A DNA stretch of 64,000 nucleotides from Corynebacterium felinum (GCF_030408755.1 NZ_CP047209.1:1240001-1304000); one strand, 5' to 3'. Positions 7,705 through 18,663 are shown, numbered from the stretch's first letter. Notes: generated by a model not told the origin, from the letters alone. Numbers and translations: made by a program.

Positions 7705-10700
7705 ATGGAAGGTATGGATTCGCAACACATAAGCAACGAGCAACTTCGTCACAAGCTACTGGCACAACGCGTCAAAGCACTACGCACACAAGCAGAAGAA
7801 AACACCCAAAAACCCACCTCAACACGGCTAAACCCAGCAGTTGAACGCATGTGGCAGGAGCAACAACGCAACCTCGAAGCAACTCACCTCAATGTTGGGG
7901 TAGTCTTTCGCCTCGACACCGATCTCGATGGGGAAAAACTCACGCAAGCAGTCCATGCAGTAGCAAAAGTACACCCAGCACTGCACAGCACCTACCATCT
8001 CGATGAACAGGGAAACCTCACCGTCCACACCGATACCAGCCTCCTTCCGCTGGTCGAAGAACACACTCTTGCCGAACATCCAGACCCCGATGCGCGCACA
8101 CGCCGTCGCGAAGTGCTCGCACGCAGGCTATCGGATACCCCCTTCGACCTCAGCACTGAAGCGCCCCTGCGCGTCATGCTCATCCACGGCGGCGACGAGC
8201 ACGGCTGCGATCTTGTCCTATGCGCACACCACATCGCTTGGGATGATGATGCGTGGACGGTCTTCCTCACCGATCTCGCCACCGCCTACGATCACGGCGC
8301 AGACTCCCTCAGTGCGGCAGGGATGCGGCCTGACATGCTGTTTGTTCCCGCCGGGCGTAGCGCAACCGAGGAATACAGTAAGAGTGCGCACACGCATTGG
8401 CGCAGCCGACTTGTACCCCTGCCTGAACCGCTGGAACTGCCCGGATCAACAAATGCGGCAGCGCACCCGCGCGATGCTCGCGAATTCCATCTCCCCATCA
8501 CCGTCGCGGTGTTGGACAACCTTGATCGTCTTGCACAATCGGCGCAGACATCGCGCTTCCAAACATTCCTTGCACTGTGGGGGTATGTGCTTTCCCGCTA
8601 CACGGGCAGCGGCGACATGGTGTTGGCATGCCCGATTATCGACCCAGCCGGTGCCGGCCAACACGGTGCGATCGGCTATCGCGGGACTGTGCTGCCGGTG
8701 CGGGTGACGGTTAATGAGGATGTGACCTGCGCGGAGTTCGTTCGCAGCGTCGCGGCGGACTTTATCGCCGATCTTGCGCATGGCGAAGGCGGTTTGGAGA
8801 GCATTATCGCGCACGTGGTGGAGTCAGGATCAGCGAATGTCGTCAAGGCCCGTGAGGTACTCACGGTGGGTGCGTCGACGCGCGGGGACCTGCGCCGTTG
8901 TCCAATGCCAGGCCACGCGCAGCTGATTGCGACATACACTGCAAGCGCCAATGCTGACTTGCTTGTCGACGCCGTGCTCGCCGATGAGGGTGATGCACCA
9001 GCTGTGATTCTTCGCTACCGCTCCAGCGTCATCAGTGACGTAGCTGTTGAAAATCTTGCATGCTCCTTAGTTCACGTTCTCACTAGCGCACGCGCACAGG
9101 ATGTACTCGGTGCGGTAGATGTACTGACCCAAAAACACCATGACACCCTCACCGCATACGAGTTCGGCCCGCAACAACCGGTTGAGGAGACGACGCTACC
9201 GGAAAAGATTGAACATGCACTCAGCCGGTGGCCGGAAACGATTGCCGTGATTTCCGAACAACAGCATGTCACCTACACACAGTTTGGGCAGCTTACGCGT
9301 CGACTTGCCCGCGAACTTCTCAACCAAGGTGTGCAAACAGGGGACTTGGTGGCCGCCGTGTATTGCTCATCGGCAGACTTTTTCGCCGCTGCAACCGCCA
9401 TCATGATGGTCGGCGGGGTATACGTTCCACTCGACCCGGCTGTACCTGACGATCGTTTGTCCTATCTCATCAACGACAGCAATCCCGCGCTCATTCTCAC
9501 CGATAGCATCCTTGAACAGCGCATTATCGCGTGCGCCGATGGTCGAACAGTGATGGTTCGTGAGCAGATCATCGCAGGAACCATCAGCGAGGAGGCAGAG
9601 GATGCTGCTGCGCCGATTCGTGATGAAGAACGAACCCGCCCGCTACTCCCCGAAGATCCCGCCTATGTTATCTACACCTCCGGCTCCACCGGTTTGCCTA
9701 AGGGCGTTGTGGTGCCACACCGCGCGGTGGTGGACTATCTCGTATGGCTCGACCGCGACCACGACATTACTGGGGAACGGCTACTCCAAGTAGCATCGCC
9801 GTCCTTCGACGTGAGCATTGGCGAGTTCTTTGGAACACTTACCAACGGCGCCACGCTCATAGTTCCCCAGCGTGAAGGATTAAAAGATATTGCATACCTG
9901 ACCGGTCTGATTCACCAGCATCAGGTCACCTCCTTACACGCAGTTCCATCGCTGCTAGCCGCACTACTCATGACACCGGTAGTGGCGTCGTGGACAAGTG
10001 TGCGTCGACTCCCCGTCGGTGGCGAGGCATTCCCTGCTGAGGTCGCCCGCAAACTACTAGCCACCATTGATGTGGAATTGTTTAACTTCTACGGGCCCAC
10101 GGAAACAACACTGGCGGCAATGCGCCACCGAGTGGACGGTTCGCAAACCTCCGGCACACTGCCAATTGGCCGCCCCATGGGCAATACCACCATCATGCTC
10201 TTGGACGAACGTCTACGCCGAGTACCGGTTGGGGCACCAGGCCAAATTTTCATCGGTGGCCCTCAACTAGCTATCGGCTATTTAAATCGTCCCGAGGCAA
10301 CCCACCAGGCGTTTATGCCTCATCCTTTCAATGCCGGTGAACGCGTGTATGCCACAGGCGATTTAGGGCGCTGGGACGCACACGGGGACATGGAATTTTT
10401 AGGCAGGATGGATGAACAGGTAAAAATCCGTGGCCTTCGAGTTGAACTCGGTGAAATCTCAGCCGCACTCCGAGCTATCCCCGGTGTAGCGCAAGCAGCA
10501 GCAGGAGTCGTCGAACATCCGCAACGCGGCACAGTCCCCGTGGCCTGGCTGGTGGCAGAACCTGGCGCAGATCAAGATTCTGATCGCGTGCGACACGCCG
10601 TCGCCATGCAACTGCCGGACTATATGGTTCCAGTCGCTTATGTATGGGTGGATGAAATTCCGCTGATGGTCAGCGGTAAAATCGACCGCGCCCGCCTGCC

Positions 10701-13700
10701 ACAACCAGATCTCGATCGGATCACCGTGGGTCGGCCACCGCAGGGGGAGACAGAAATCTACGTCGCCGGGGTGTTTGCTGACGTGTTGGGGCGCGAGGGT
10801 GTAGAAGACGCCAACGCATCATTTTTCGACCTCGGCGGACATTCGCTGCTTGCAACCCGCTTGATTAGCCGAATCCGCAGGGAAACAGGCGTGAATGTTC
10901 CCGTGAAAGTGGCTTTTGAAAACCCCACAATCGACGGCCTCGCCCAGTGGATCGACAACCACCGCACCACCGCGCGCCGGGAAGATGCGTTGGAGAATGC
11001 GCTGGAAAAGGAAGAAAGCCACGAGCTTTCGCTTCCGGAACGTGCGCCGTTGTCGGCAGCGCAGCGCAGGTTGTGGTTCTTGCACAGTTCTGGAGTGGCG
11101 GATTCCAGCTACGCTATCCCGCTGAGTGTTGATCTTCGAGGTCCAGTGGATCTTTCGGTGTTGGCATTGGCGTTGCGGGATGTGATTGCCCGCCACGAGT
11201 CGCTGCGTACCCGCTACCCGCTTGGTGATGATGGGCAGCCGTGGCTGGAGGTGCTAGACCCGCCGTCTGCTGATGAAGTACTGCGCTATATTAATGCCCG
11301 TAGCTGGGACGATGCGGCTGTAGAGCAAGCCATAGCGGAAGAATCTGCCAGGGAGTTTGATCTCGCAGCCACCGCACCGATCGCCGCCACGGTGTTTGAG
11401 CGGGGCGAGGATGAATGGCTGTTGCTTGTGGTGGTGCACCACATCTGTGTTGATGAGTGGTCGGTGCAGGTGATTTGGCGTGATCTTTCTGCTGCCTATG
11501 AGCACCGGTTGGTTCATCCTGATTCGGCGACGCCGCTACCTCGTGGTCGTGATTACCGTGAGGTGATTGCGCGTGTGGCGCAGCCGGATGAGGCAGCGAT
11601 TGATTTTTGGCGGCAGCAGCTGGCTGGGGTGGATGCGTCGGTTCCGGTTTTTGCTGATCGCGGAAGAAGCGCGTCTCCTGATCAGCGGGGTGCGACCGTG
11701 TCGTGGTCTATTTCGGCGGAGGTTCGCGATGCGCTGCTTGCCACCGCACAGGAAGTCGGCGCAACCGGTTTCATGGTCTTAGCCTGCGCACTATCGACCT
11801 TGCTGCGCGATCATGGGGCGGGCGCAGATGTGACCGTCGGTGCCCCAGTGTCGGGTCGACGTCACCTCGATTCGCAAGATTGCGTGGGGTTGTTTGTGAA
11901 CACGATTGTGTTGCGTATTGATATGTCTGATCCGATGTCGTTCCGTCAGCGTTTGCAGCACATGGCTGGTATCGCCACCGCAGCCTATGAGCATGATTAC
12001 GTGCCGTATGAGACGATCGTCGATGTTGCACAGGTAGCGCGCTCGCCGTTGTACCAGCCACTGTTCCAAGCTTTTGTGGATCTGCACCCGCGTCAACCAG
12101 AGAGTTTCGCGCTGAGCGAGAATATCGAGGTGATCCCGCGTGAGCATCACGATACGTCTGCGAAATTCGATTTGCTACTCGACGCCCGCGATACGCGTGC
12201 GGGTTGGCAGGGTACGTTGAACTATGCGAAGTCTTTGTACGATGAAGAAACAGCCGCAACGCTGGTGCGCCGACTGGTGCTGTTGTTGGAAACGTGGGCG
12301 TATGATCCGGATCTCCGAGATGACCAGCGCAGCGTGTTCAGTGCGCAAGAATTGGCTGAGATTGAGCGCTTTAGTCAAGGCGAGTTACTTGAATATGCTC
12401 CCGATTCGGTGTGTGAGATGCTTGTGAACTGTGAGCATCCCCGCACGCGTCCTGTGAGCCCGGCGGTGACATGTCGGGGCGAGACGACTGATTGTGCGTC
12501 GGTGCATGCGCGGGCAACCGCGATTGCTGTACATTTGCGAAATTCAGGTATTGGCCCAGGTAGCTGCGTGGCTGTGGCTACGGATCGAGGCGTGGATGCT
12601 GTGGCAGCGCTTGTTGCTGTGATGGATCTAGGCGCTGCGTATCTTCCTCTTGATTTGCGCTTGCCTGAGCAGCGTTTGCGCCAAATTATCGATGATGCGA
12701 ATCCTGATGTGATTGTCGGGTATGAGCGGGCGAACACGATCGTTGGCGGGCTGAGTGCTGCGACAACGCTGCTGATTAATCTGTCGGATCCTGACGTGGC
12801 TGCTGCGCTAGATTGGGCGAACCCAACGGGGGCTGTGCGGCTTCGCGACGTCGTTGATGCACCACTGCCGGCAGCTACAGATCCGGCGTATATCGTCTAT
12901 ACCTCAGGTTCCACGGGCCGCCCGAAAGGTGTGGTGGGGCCGCAACGTGCGTTGGCGGCGAGGGTGAGTTGGCAGCCTGTCGATTACCCAGTTTCTGATC
13001 CTGATGTGCGGCTTGCTCAAGGGGCATTGTCGTTCTTGGATGGGGTGATCGAGGTGATTGCCGGTGTACTTGCTGGTGCGCAGTTGGTGATGGCTGATGA
13101 TGCACAAATGGTGGATGTGGAAGCTATTGCCAAGTTGCTGGAGGAGTATCCGATTCGTCAGGTGACTGCGGTTGCTGGTGTGTCGGCGCTGTTGTGCCGG
13201 CTTGCCCCGCAGGCGGTGGCGCGGGTTGAGCGTTGGGTGTGCAGTGGTGAGCCATTGACCCAAGATGTGCTTGATCTGATTCAGCAAACTGCGCCGAATA
13301 CGCAGGTGGTTAACGCCTATGGCACGACTGAGTCGGCTGGTTCGATTGTGCGCACCACCTTAGAGCCTGGGGTTTTGGTGTTGGGTCGCCCTGTGCGTGG
13401 CACGCAGATTCGGCTGTGTGACGACTTCGGTCGCCTCGTGCCGATTGGTGTGGTCGGGGAGCTAGTGGTCACTGGCCCGCAGGTGGCGCAAGGCTATTTG
13501 CGCAGGCCGGAGCTAACGAGCGAGAAGTTTAGCTGGGAGGGGACACACCGGATGTATCGGACGGGGGATCGTGGGTTCTGGAGCGCACAAGGCGAGATTC
13601 GTTTTGTGGGGCGTATAGATCACCAGGTGAAGATTCGAGGCCAGCGTGTGGAGTTGGGCGAGGTAGATGCGGCGATGCGTACCCTTGCAGGTGTGGAGGC

Positions 13701-14298
13701 TGCGGCCGCGAGAGTGGCAACCACTGATCAGGGGACGGGAATTTACGGCTATGTGGTTCTTGCGAAAGATCATGACTGGGATGAGCTTGCGGCACTAGCG
13801 CAGTTGCGCCAGATTTTGCCGTCGGCTGCGGTTCCGGTGTCACTGACTGTGATTCAAGTTTTGCCGACCACCCAGTCGGGCAAGATTGACCGGCGTGCGC
13901 TTCCTGAGCCGAAGACTTCCGCACGTGAGGTGTCGGGTCTGATGCCACGCACTCCTACGGAGAAGATTGTGGCGCAGCAGATGGCTGCGGTGTTGGGCCG
14001 TGAGAGCGATTCGCTGGGCTGCGATGATGATTTCTTTGACGCGGGCGGCGATAGTATCGCGGTGTTGCGCCTGCTCAACGCGATTCGCTCGCAGGTGGGT
14101 GTAGCCCCGTATGCGTTGAATGTGCAAGACGTGTTTGCTTCCCCAACGATTGCCACGTTGGCGGCAGAGATTGATCGTGTGAAAGCTCAGCAGCCAGAAC
14201 AGGTTGAATCTGTTGAGGTGGCAGAAAGTGCACCGATGTCGGCTTCGGGTCTTGCTGCTGATGAGCTTGATGCGATTCTCAACGAGTTTGGGAGGTAG
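7705..14298 (+). CDS. NRPS, six domains C-A-T-C-A-T (siderophore)
   Basis: 2197-residue bimodular synthetase. C1 lies at about residues 45-480 with the active-site run HHIAWDDDAW near 174. A1 follows (YTSGSTGLPKG near 656, NFYGPTE near 793, GKIDR near 991). T1 has DLGGHSLL near 1045. C2 begins SAAQRRLWFLHSS near 1117, with HHICVDEW near 1245. A2 has YTSGSTGRPKG near 1732, NAYGTTESAG near 1870 and GKIDRRALP near 2055. T2 has FDAGGDSIAVL near 2114. There is no epimerase or release domain. It should add two amino acids to the chain from an upstream NRPS and pass it to the NRPS starting at 14302, 3 nt downstream. The DD and DE residues after HHxxx replace the usual DG. Substrate specificity is not assigned. 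An alternative start is ATG 7714. Codon style shifts from C/A to G/T endings around nt 10990. Confidence 0.95.
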   Translation: MEGMDSQHISNEQLRHKLLAQRVKALRTQAEENTQKPTSTRLNPAVERMWQEQQRNLEATHLNVGVVFRLDTDLDGEKLTQAVHAVAKVHPALHSTYHLDEQGNLTVHTDTSLLPLVEEHTLAEHPDPDARTRRREVLARRLSDTPFDLSTEAPLRVMLIHGGDEHGCDLVLCAHHIAWDDDAWTVFLTDLATAYDHGADSLSAAGMRPDMLFVPAGRSATEEYSKSAHTHWRSRLVPLPEPLELPGSTNAAAHPRDAREFHLPITVAVLDNLDRLAQSAQTSRFQTFLALWGYVLSRYTGSGDMVLACPIIDPAGAGQHGAIGYRGTVLPVRVTVNEDVTCAEFVRSVAADFIADLAHGEGGLESIIAHVVESGSANVVKAREVLTVGASTRGDLRRCPMPGHAQLIATYTASANADLLVDAVLADEGDAPAVILRYRSSVISDVAVENLACSLVHVLTSARAQDVLGAVDVLTQKHHDTLTAYEFGPQQPVEETTLPEKIEHALSRWPETIAVISEQQHVTYTQFGQLTRRLARELLNQGVQTGDLVAAVYCSSADFFAAATAIMMVGGVYVPLDPAVPDDRLSYLINDSNPALILTDSILEQRIIACADGRTVMVREQIIAGTISEEAEDAAAPIRDEERTRPLLPEDPAYVIYTSGSTGLPKGVVVPHRAVVDYLVWLDRDHDITGERLLQVASPSFDVSIGEFFGTLTNGATLIVPQREGLKDIAYLTGLIHQHQVTSLHAVPSLLAALLMTPVVASWTSVRRLPVGGEAFPAEVARKLLATIDVELFNFYGPTETTLAAMRHRVDGSQTSGTLPIGRPMGNTTIMLLDERLRRVPVGAPGQIFIGGPQLAIGYLNRPEATHQAFMPHPFNAGERVYATGDLGRWDAHGDMEFLGRMDEQVKIRGLRVELGEISAALRAIPGVAQAAAGVVEHPQRGTVPVAWLVAEPGADQDSDRVRHAVAMQLPDYMVPVAYVWVDEIPLMVSGKIDRARLPQPDLDRITVGRPPQGETEIYVAGVFADVLGREGVEDANASFFDLGGHSLLATRLISRIRRETGVNVPVKVAFENPTIDGLAQWIDNHRTTARREDALENALEKEESHELSLPERAPLSAAQRRLWFLHSSGVADSSYAIPLSVDLRGPVDLSVLALALRDVIARHESLRTRYPLGDDGQPWLEVLDPPSADEVLRYINARSWDDAAVEQAIAEESAREFDLAATAPIAATVFERGEDEWLLLVVVHHICVDEWSVQVIWRDLSAAYEHRLVHPDSATPLPRGRDYREVIARVAQPDEAAIDFWRQQLAGVDASVPVFADRGRSASPDQRGATVSWSISAEVRDALLATAQEVGATGFMVLACALSTLLRDHGAGADVTVGAPVSGRRHLDSQDCVGLFVNTIVLRIDMSDPMSFRQRLQHMAGIATAAYEHDYVPYETIVDVAQVARSPLYQPLFQAFVDLHPRQPESFALSENIEVIPREHHDTSAKFDLLLDARDTRAGWQGTLNYAKSLYDEETAATLVRRLVLLLETWAYDPDLRDDQRSVFSAQELAEIERFSQGELLEYAPDSVCEMLVNCEHPRTRPVSPAVTCRGETTDCASVHARATAIAVHLRNSGIGPGSCVAVATDRGVDAVAALVAVMDLGAAYLPLDLRLPEQRLRQIIDDANPDVIVGYERANTIVGGLSAATTLLINLSDPDVAAALDWANPTGAVRLRDVVDAPLPAATDPAYIVYTSGSTGRPKGVVGPQRALAARVSWQPVDYPVSDPDVRLAQGALSFLDGVIEVIAGVLAGAQLVMADDAQMVDVEAIAKLLEEYPIRQVTAVAGVSALLCRLAPQAVARVERWVCSGEPLTQDVLDLIQQTAPNTQVVNAYGTTESAGSIVRTTLEPGVLVLGRPVRGTQIRLCDDFGRLVPIGVVGELVVTGPQVAQGYLRRPELTSEKFSWEGTHRMYRTGDRGFWSAQGEIRFVGRIDHQVKIRGQRVELGEVDAAMRTLAGVEAAAARVATTDQGTGIYGYVVLAKDHDWDELAALAQLRQILPSAAVPVSLTVIQVLPTTQSGKIDRRALPEPKTSAREVSGLMPRTPTEKIVAQQMAAVLGRESDSLGCDDDFFDAGGDSIAVLRLLNAIRSQVGVAPYALNVQDVFASPTIATLAAEIDRVKAQQPEQVESVEVAESAPMSASGLAADELDAILNEFGR

Positions 14299-14301
14299 AT
14301 C

Positions 14302-17300
14302 ATGAGCGCACAGGGTGTAGCGGATATTATTGCTCTTTCGCCACTGCAAAAGGGGCTGTATTCCTTGTCGATGACCACCACTGGGGTCGACCCGTACGTG
14401 GTCGCGTGGAGTATTCGGTTGCAGGGCGCGGTGGATCCTACGCGGTTGCGGCAAGCCTACGATCGGCTTGTGGATCGTCACCCGCATTTGCGGGGGTTGA
14501 TTTGGGCGCGTGGCTCAGTTGAGCCGGTGTTGATCATTCCTGCTGCAGGTACAGGGGAGTGGTCGACGTGTGATTATCGCAGGCTCGATCATGCGCACAC
14601 TACCCCCAGTTCACAAGCTGCTCAGTGTGCTGATATGGCAGTAACCGGTACGTCTGCAGAGCAGCCCGATCCGGAGGCGATTGCTGCGCAGATGCTTGAG
14701 AAATTGTGGTTGCGACGGTTTGATCTTGAACAAGGACCGCTGATTCGCGCGCAGCTGGTGCAGATCGCTGACGATGATTATCTGCTGTTGATGACAGCTC
14801 ACCATATTGCTGTCGATGGTTGGTCCATTCCGATTCTTTTTACTGATTTTGTCACCGAGCTCAGTGGGGTGGGTTGGGTCGATGGGGCGCCGAAGTTGCG
14901 TGATTATGCAGCGTGGCGATTATCGCGTGATACCGCCGTCGCGGCTAAGGCGTGGGAACAGTACTTGCGCAATGCTGAGCCCATGCCGCGGCTTGCGCCC
15001 CCGATAGAATCGGCGGCGTTGCCTGTTGCAGGTGAAGCGAATGCGGGGGAAGAAGGCAGTCGTGCTATTCAGCGGCTTGCCCGTAGCCTCGGAGCGACTG
15101 TGGCTACGGTGTTGCAGGTGGCGTGGGCGCGGGTGTTGTCGTCGCTAACAGCGCGTGACGACGTCATCTTCCAGCAAACCTCCTCTGGTCGCGATGCTCC
15201 AGTGCCCGGCATTGAAAAAATGGTGGGTGCTTTAATCACCACCACACCTGTGCGCATTAATACTGCGGACGGAGATGTCAAAGAGGTGATCATGCACGCG
15301 CAGCGCGACGCGTTGGCAATGCAACCGCATCACCATCTTGGGTTGGAAGGTGTGATCGCTGCGGCGGGACAACCCGCCCAGTCCGATAGTCTCTTTGTGT
15401 TCCAAAACGCCCCCCGTGGCACAGTGGCGCAGACTCGTACACTGCCTGGGGGCATAGCGATCCAGCCGCTGTCCATGGGGTCGTTTACCCACTATCCCAT
15501 GGCGGTGGTGCCATGGCTGGATGAGGGGATTGTTCATGTCAGTGTGGAGGTACGTGCCGATCTCATTGACGATATCGACCCCACTGCCATGGCCCAGCGC
15601 ATCGTGGATACCGCATGCCGGATGGCGGATCCGTATGCCCTTGACCTGCCACTTTCGTCGATTCCGTGCACCACCGCGGAGGAAGAACGCATCTTTGGTG
15701 CTAGGGCTGATGGCGGTGCGGATGACAAGCTGCATGGTGCGCGCGTCGATACGCAGTGGGCTGACGTGTGTGCCCGCTACCCGCAACGAATAGCTGTGAT
15801 TGATCGCTCACATTCGATCAGCTACGCCCAAGCCGAGCAGTTTGTAAACACCCTAGCTGACAGTGTGCGCGCTTTAGGGATGGCCGGGAAAGCAATAGGT
15901 GTGATGATACCGCGCGATTTCCGGGTACTCCTTGCCCCCTTTGCGTTGGCTCGCGCTGGCGCAGTGTGCGTGCATATCGACCCGCACACCCCCGCTGATC
16001 GCCTTGTGAGCATTCTTCGGCAATCAGGGGCAGTTGCGGTGCTCGGGGAGAACACCCCACCCTGCCCCGTACCTGTTTTACAGATCGGATACGACGGGAC
16101 GATCAGTAACCGCAGTCTTGCTGATACTCACCAGGAGTTCACCCCCGATACCCTCGCGGCGGATGATCCTGCCTTCCACCCAGATGCGCTCTATGCAATC
16201 TTTACCTCCGGCACCACCGGCGAACCCAAAGGGGCAGTATGCACCCACCGCGGGCTGCTGAACCTGTGGCAGCATCACGACAGGAATATTCATCAACCCA
16301 CCGCCGCCCGCTTGGGTCGACCTGTGCGCATCGGGCATCTGTGGTCAACCGGCTTCGACGCCGCCTGGCAGCCGACTATCGGTTTGCTTGGCGGGCACAC
16401 CATTGTGCTGTGCGACGACGATACCCGACGCGACCCCGACGCGATCGTTGCCGCAATTAACGAGCACGGTATCGACGTGATGGAAACATCCCCTACCATG
16501 TTCCACCGCCTGCATGCAGCAGGACTAGTCACAGGAACGGATGCACAGACACGCGAATGCCCCCTTGCTGTTCTAGGCCTTGGCGGCGAGTCCATTGCCG
16601 CTGACACGTGGACGCTTTTGAGCACACTCAAAGGCACTGAGGTGTACAACTTCTATGGGCCAACAGAAGCAACGGTCGATGCGCTCAGCGCACCGCTTTC
16701 AGCAAGTAACCACCCCGTGATCGGGCGGCCACTCGACGGCACGAGCGCTGCTATTGTCGATCACCGCAATCGACCCACACCCCCAGGCGGGAAAGGGGAG
16801 CTGGTTGTGTACGGGCCCCAGATTTTTGCCGGCTACATCGGGCGGAAAGACTTAACCGAAAAGCGGCGCATCGTGGATGACAACGGCGTGGCAGGCTACC
16901 GCACAGGTGATATTGCCAGCATTGATGCTCATGGCATGGTTCGTTTGTGGGGTAGGGCGGATCGGCAGCTGAAAATCCACGGCAACCGCATCGAACCCGA
17001 CGAGGTCGCTGCTGTGCTGCGCGATCTGCCAGGGGTGGAAGATGCCGCAGTGTGTGGCATTGAGGAGGGAACGCAGACCCGCCTTGCCGCAGTGGTGGTC
17101 GGAGACGTGGAGATTACGCATGTGAGGCGACAACTTCTCAGCCGCCTGCCACGCTATATGGTGCCTACCCGTTGGGCGCATCTTGATCAGGTGCCGCGCA
17201 CCCGCAACGATAAAGTTGATGAGCAGGCAATTGCCCGCCATGTCGCAAAGGCACATGCCCGCAGCGCACAACATATTGAGCATGAGCGAATCGACGCCGA

Positions 17301-18663
17301 CCCCGTGCTCGCCGAAATCTACAGCATTGTTTCTGCACAACTACCCCAACAGCGCATCGATGTGGATGAGGATTTCCTCGACCTTGGGCTCGATAGTATT
17401 GCGCTGATCGCCATTATTTCCGCGCTGCGCGGTCGCGGATACGCAGTATCGGCACGTGCGGTGTTTGAAGCCCGCACGCTTAGTGATCTCGCAACACTCT
17501 TGGCACCGACGAACGACACCACAGCTCAATTAGGGGCAACAGAAGGGGCACACGATCAGCAGGGGACACCAGAAACGTGGTCCTTGTCAGCGTTGGCGAA
17601 AGAAACAATTGCCCTCGGTTGTTTTGAAAAAATGTGCCAAATCCAGGTGTTGGCAATCCCAGCTGACACCACTGCAGAAGACATCAACGACATTCTGCAC
17701 AACCTAGTGCGTGCACATCCTATTCTTGCAAGCACAATCGTGCAGGAAGACGGCACGCCTGTTCTGAGAAGATCCAAAACCGATCAATCACGCAACTGGC
17801 TGCTTGGGACAAAAAGCTCCACGATCATTGATGCAGCCCGCTTAGCAACAGACCAACTCGATCCACATACAGGCGGGATGCTGGTGGCCACGCGGGTTAA
17901 TAATGCGGAGGGGAACTACCTTGTGCTGTGCATCAGCCACCTCGTCGTCGATGCTGTGAGCTGGCAGTTTATTCTCGCAAACTGTGTCAGGGGCGCAGCC
18001 GGTGAACCCATGATCGCCTCCGATACTCACGCAATGCCAAGAAGTGGCACTACCAGTACTGCATTGCCGCCGACTTATGGCCGTGCTTCGCAGTGCAGAA
18101 GAATCAACTTAGATCTCGACCCAAATCTCACAGCAGATCTCATCGCCACCTCCAGCGTTGAAACAATCCTTGTGTCGGCGCTTTCAGAGGTTGCCGAACA
18201 CGCTGGCTTTGGCACCATCGTGGCCACCGAACGGCATGGACGCGATGCCACCAGCGCAGAAGCAGTGGGCTGGTTTACCCAAGAAATTCACCAACAGCCC
18301 ACAACAGACGGGCTTGAAAACACAGATTCTCGCGGGCACGTACGCATGAATTATCTCGGGCGCATCGATGCGCTCACCGGCATGCTCGACCAAGAAGACA
18401 AATGGGCAGTTGTCCTCGACCGCGCCCTCATCGCCGATACCGCAGCACTATGCCCAGGGGATGCCCCTATGCGCTTTGCCATCGATATCCAAGCCGCAAT
18501 ACATGCGACCGCACCAGGCCAACCGCCACAACTAGCAGCCAGCATCGACATTGCCCCCGATACCCAGCTTGGCCACCATCAAGCCACCGCATTGGCGAAA
18601 CGCTGGCTCGATACCGTGGCCACACGAGTACAAAGGACAAACACCGCACATGAACACCACTAA
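14302..18663 (+). CDS. NRPS, C-A-T-E, MbtF-like terminal synthetase
   Basis: 1453 residues, close to mycobacterial MbtF. The domains are C (SPLQKGLYSLS near residue 15, HHIAVDGWS near 167), A (FTSGTTGEPKG near 633, the run STGFDAAWQP near 685, NFYGPTEATVDAL near 783, RADRQLKIHGNRIEPDE near 890), T (FLDLGLDSIAL near 1030) and a C-terminal epimerisation-type domain (SHLVVDAVSW near 1212, VGWFTQE near 1323, MNYLGRID near 1349). The first His of the usual HHxxxD is Ser here; the second, catalytic His is kept. There is no thioesterase. GGGAGGTAG precedes ATG 14302. In mycobactin assembly the equivalent enzyme loads the last N-hydroxylysine, and chain release is thought to be by cyclisation; the same is inferred here because an MbtG-like hydroxylase overlaps its 3' end. 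Confidence 0.93.
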   Translation: MSAQGVADIIALSPLQKGLYSLSMTTTGVDPYVVAWSIRLQGAVDPTRLRQAYDRLVDRHPHLRGLIWARGSVEPVLIIPAAGTGEWSTCDYRRLDHAHTTPSSQAAQCADMAVTGTSAEQPDPEAIAAQMLEKLWLRRFDLEQGPLIRAQLVQIADDDYLLLMTAHHIAVDGWSIPILFTDFVTELSGVGWVDGAPKLRDYAAWRLSRDTAVAAKAWEQYLRNAEPMPRLAPPIESAALPVAGEANAGEEGSRAIQRLARSLGATVATVLQVAWARVLSSLTARDDVIFQQTSSGRDAPVPGIEKMVGALITTTPVRINTADGDVKEVIMHAQRDALAMQPHHHLGLEGVIAAAGQPAQSDSLFVFQNAPRGTVAQTRTLPGGIAIQPLSMGSFTHYPMAVVPWLDEGIVHVSVEVRADLIDDIDPTAMAQRIVDTACRMADPYALDLPLSSIPCTTAEEERIFGARADGGADDKLHGARVDTQWADVCARYPQRIAVIDRSHSISYAQAEQFVNTLADSVRALGMAGKAIGVMIPRDFRVLLAPFALARAGAVCVHIDPHTPADRLVSILRQSGAVAVLGENTPPCPVPVLQIGYDGTISNRSLADTHQEFTPDTLAADDPAFHPDALYAIFTSGTTGEPKGAVCTHRGLLNLWQHHDRNIHQPTAARLGRPVRIGHLWSTGFDAAWQPTIGLLGGHTIVLCDDDTRRDPDAIVAAINEHGIDVMETSPTMFHRLHAAGLVTGTDAQTRECPLAVLGLGGESIAADTWTLLSTLKGTEVYNFYGPTEATVDALSAPLSASNHPVIGRPLDGTSAAIVDHRNRPTPPGGKGELVVYGPQIFAGYIGRKDLTEKRRIVDDNGVAGYRTGDIASIDAHGMVRLWGRADRQLKIHGNRIEPDEVAAVLRDLPGVEDAAVCGIEEGTQTRLAAVVVGDVEITHVRRQLLSRLPRYMVPTRWAHLDQVPRTRNDKVDEQAIARHVAKAHARSAQHIEHERIDADPVLAEIYSIVSAQLPQQRIDVDEDFLDLGLDSIALIAIISALRGRGYAVSARAVFEARTLSDLATLLAPTNDTTAQLGATEGAHDQQGTPETWSLSALAKETIALGCFEKMCQIQVLAIPADTTAEDINDILHNLVRAHPILASTIVQEDGTPVLRRSKTDQSRNWLLGTKSSTIIDAARLATDQLDPHTGGMLVATRVNNAEGNYLVLCISHLVVDAVSWQFILANCVRGAAGEPMIASDTHAMPRSGTTSTALPPTYGRASQCRRINLDLDPNLTADLIATSSVETILVSALSEVAEHAGFGTIVATERHGRDATSAEAVGWFTQEIHQQPTTDGLENTDSRGHVRMNYLGRIDALTGMLDQEDKWAVVLDRALIADTAALCPGDAPMRFAIDIQAAIHATAPGQPPQLAASIDIAPDTQLGHHQATALAKRWLDTVATRVQRTNTAHEHH

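Noticed and set aside
13840..14487. 215-codon minus frame across the NRPS junction
   Set aside because: Lies over a T domain and C domain with clear motifs; His/Arg-rich, no ribosome site.
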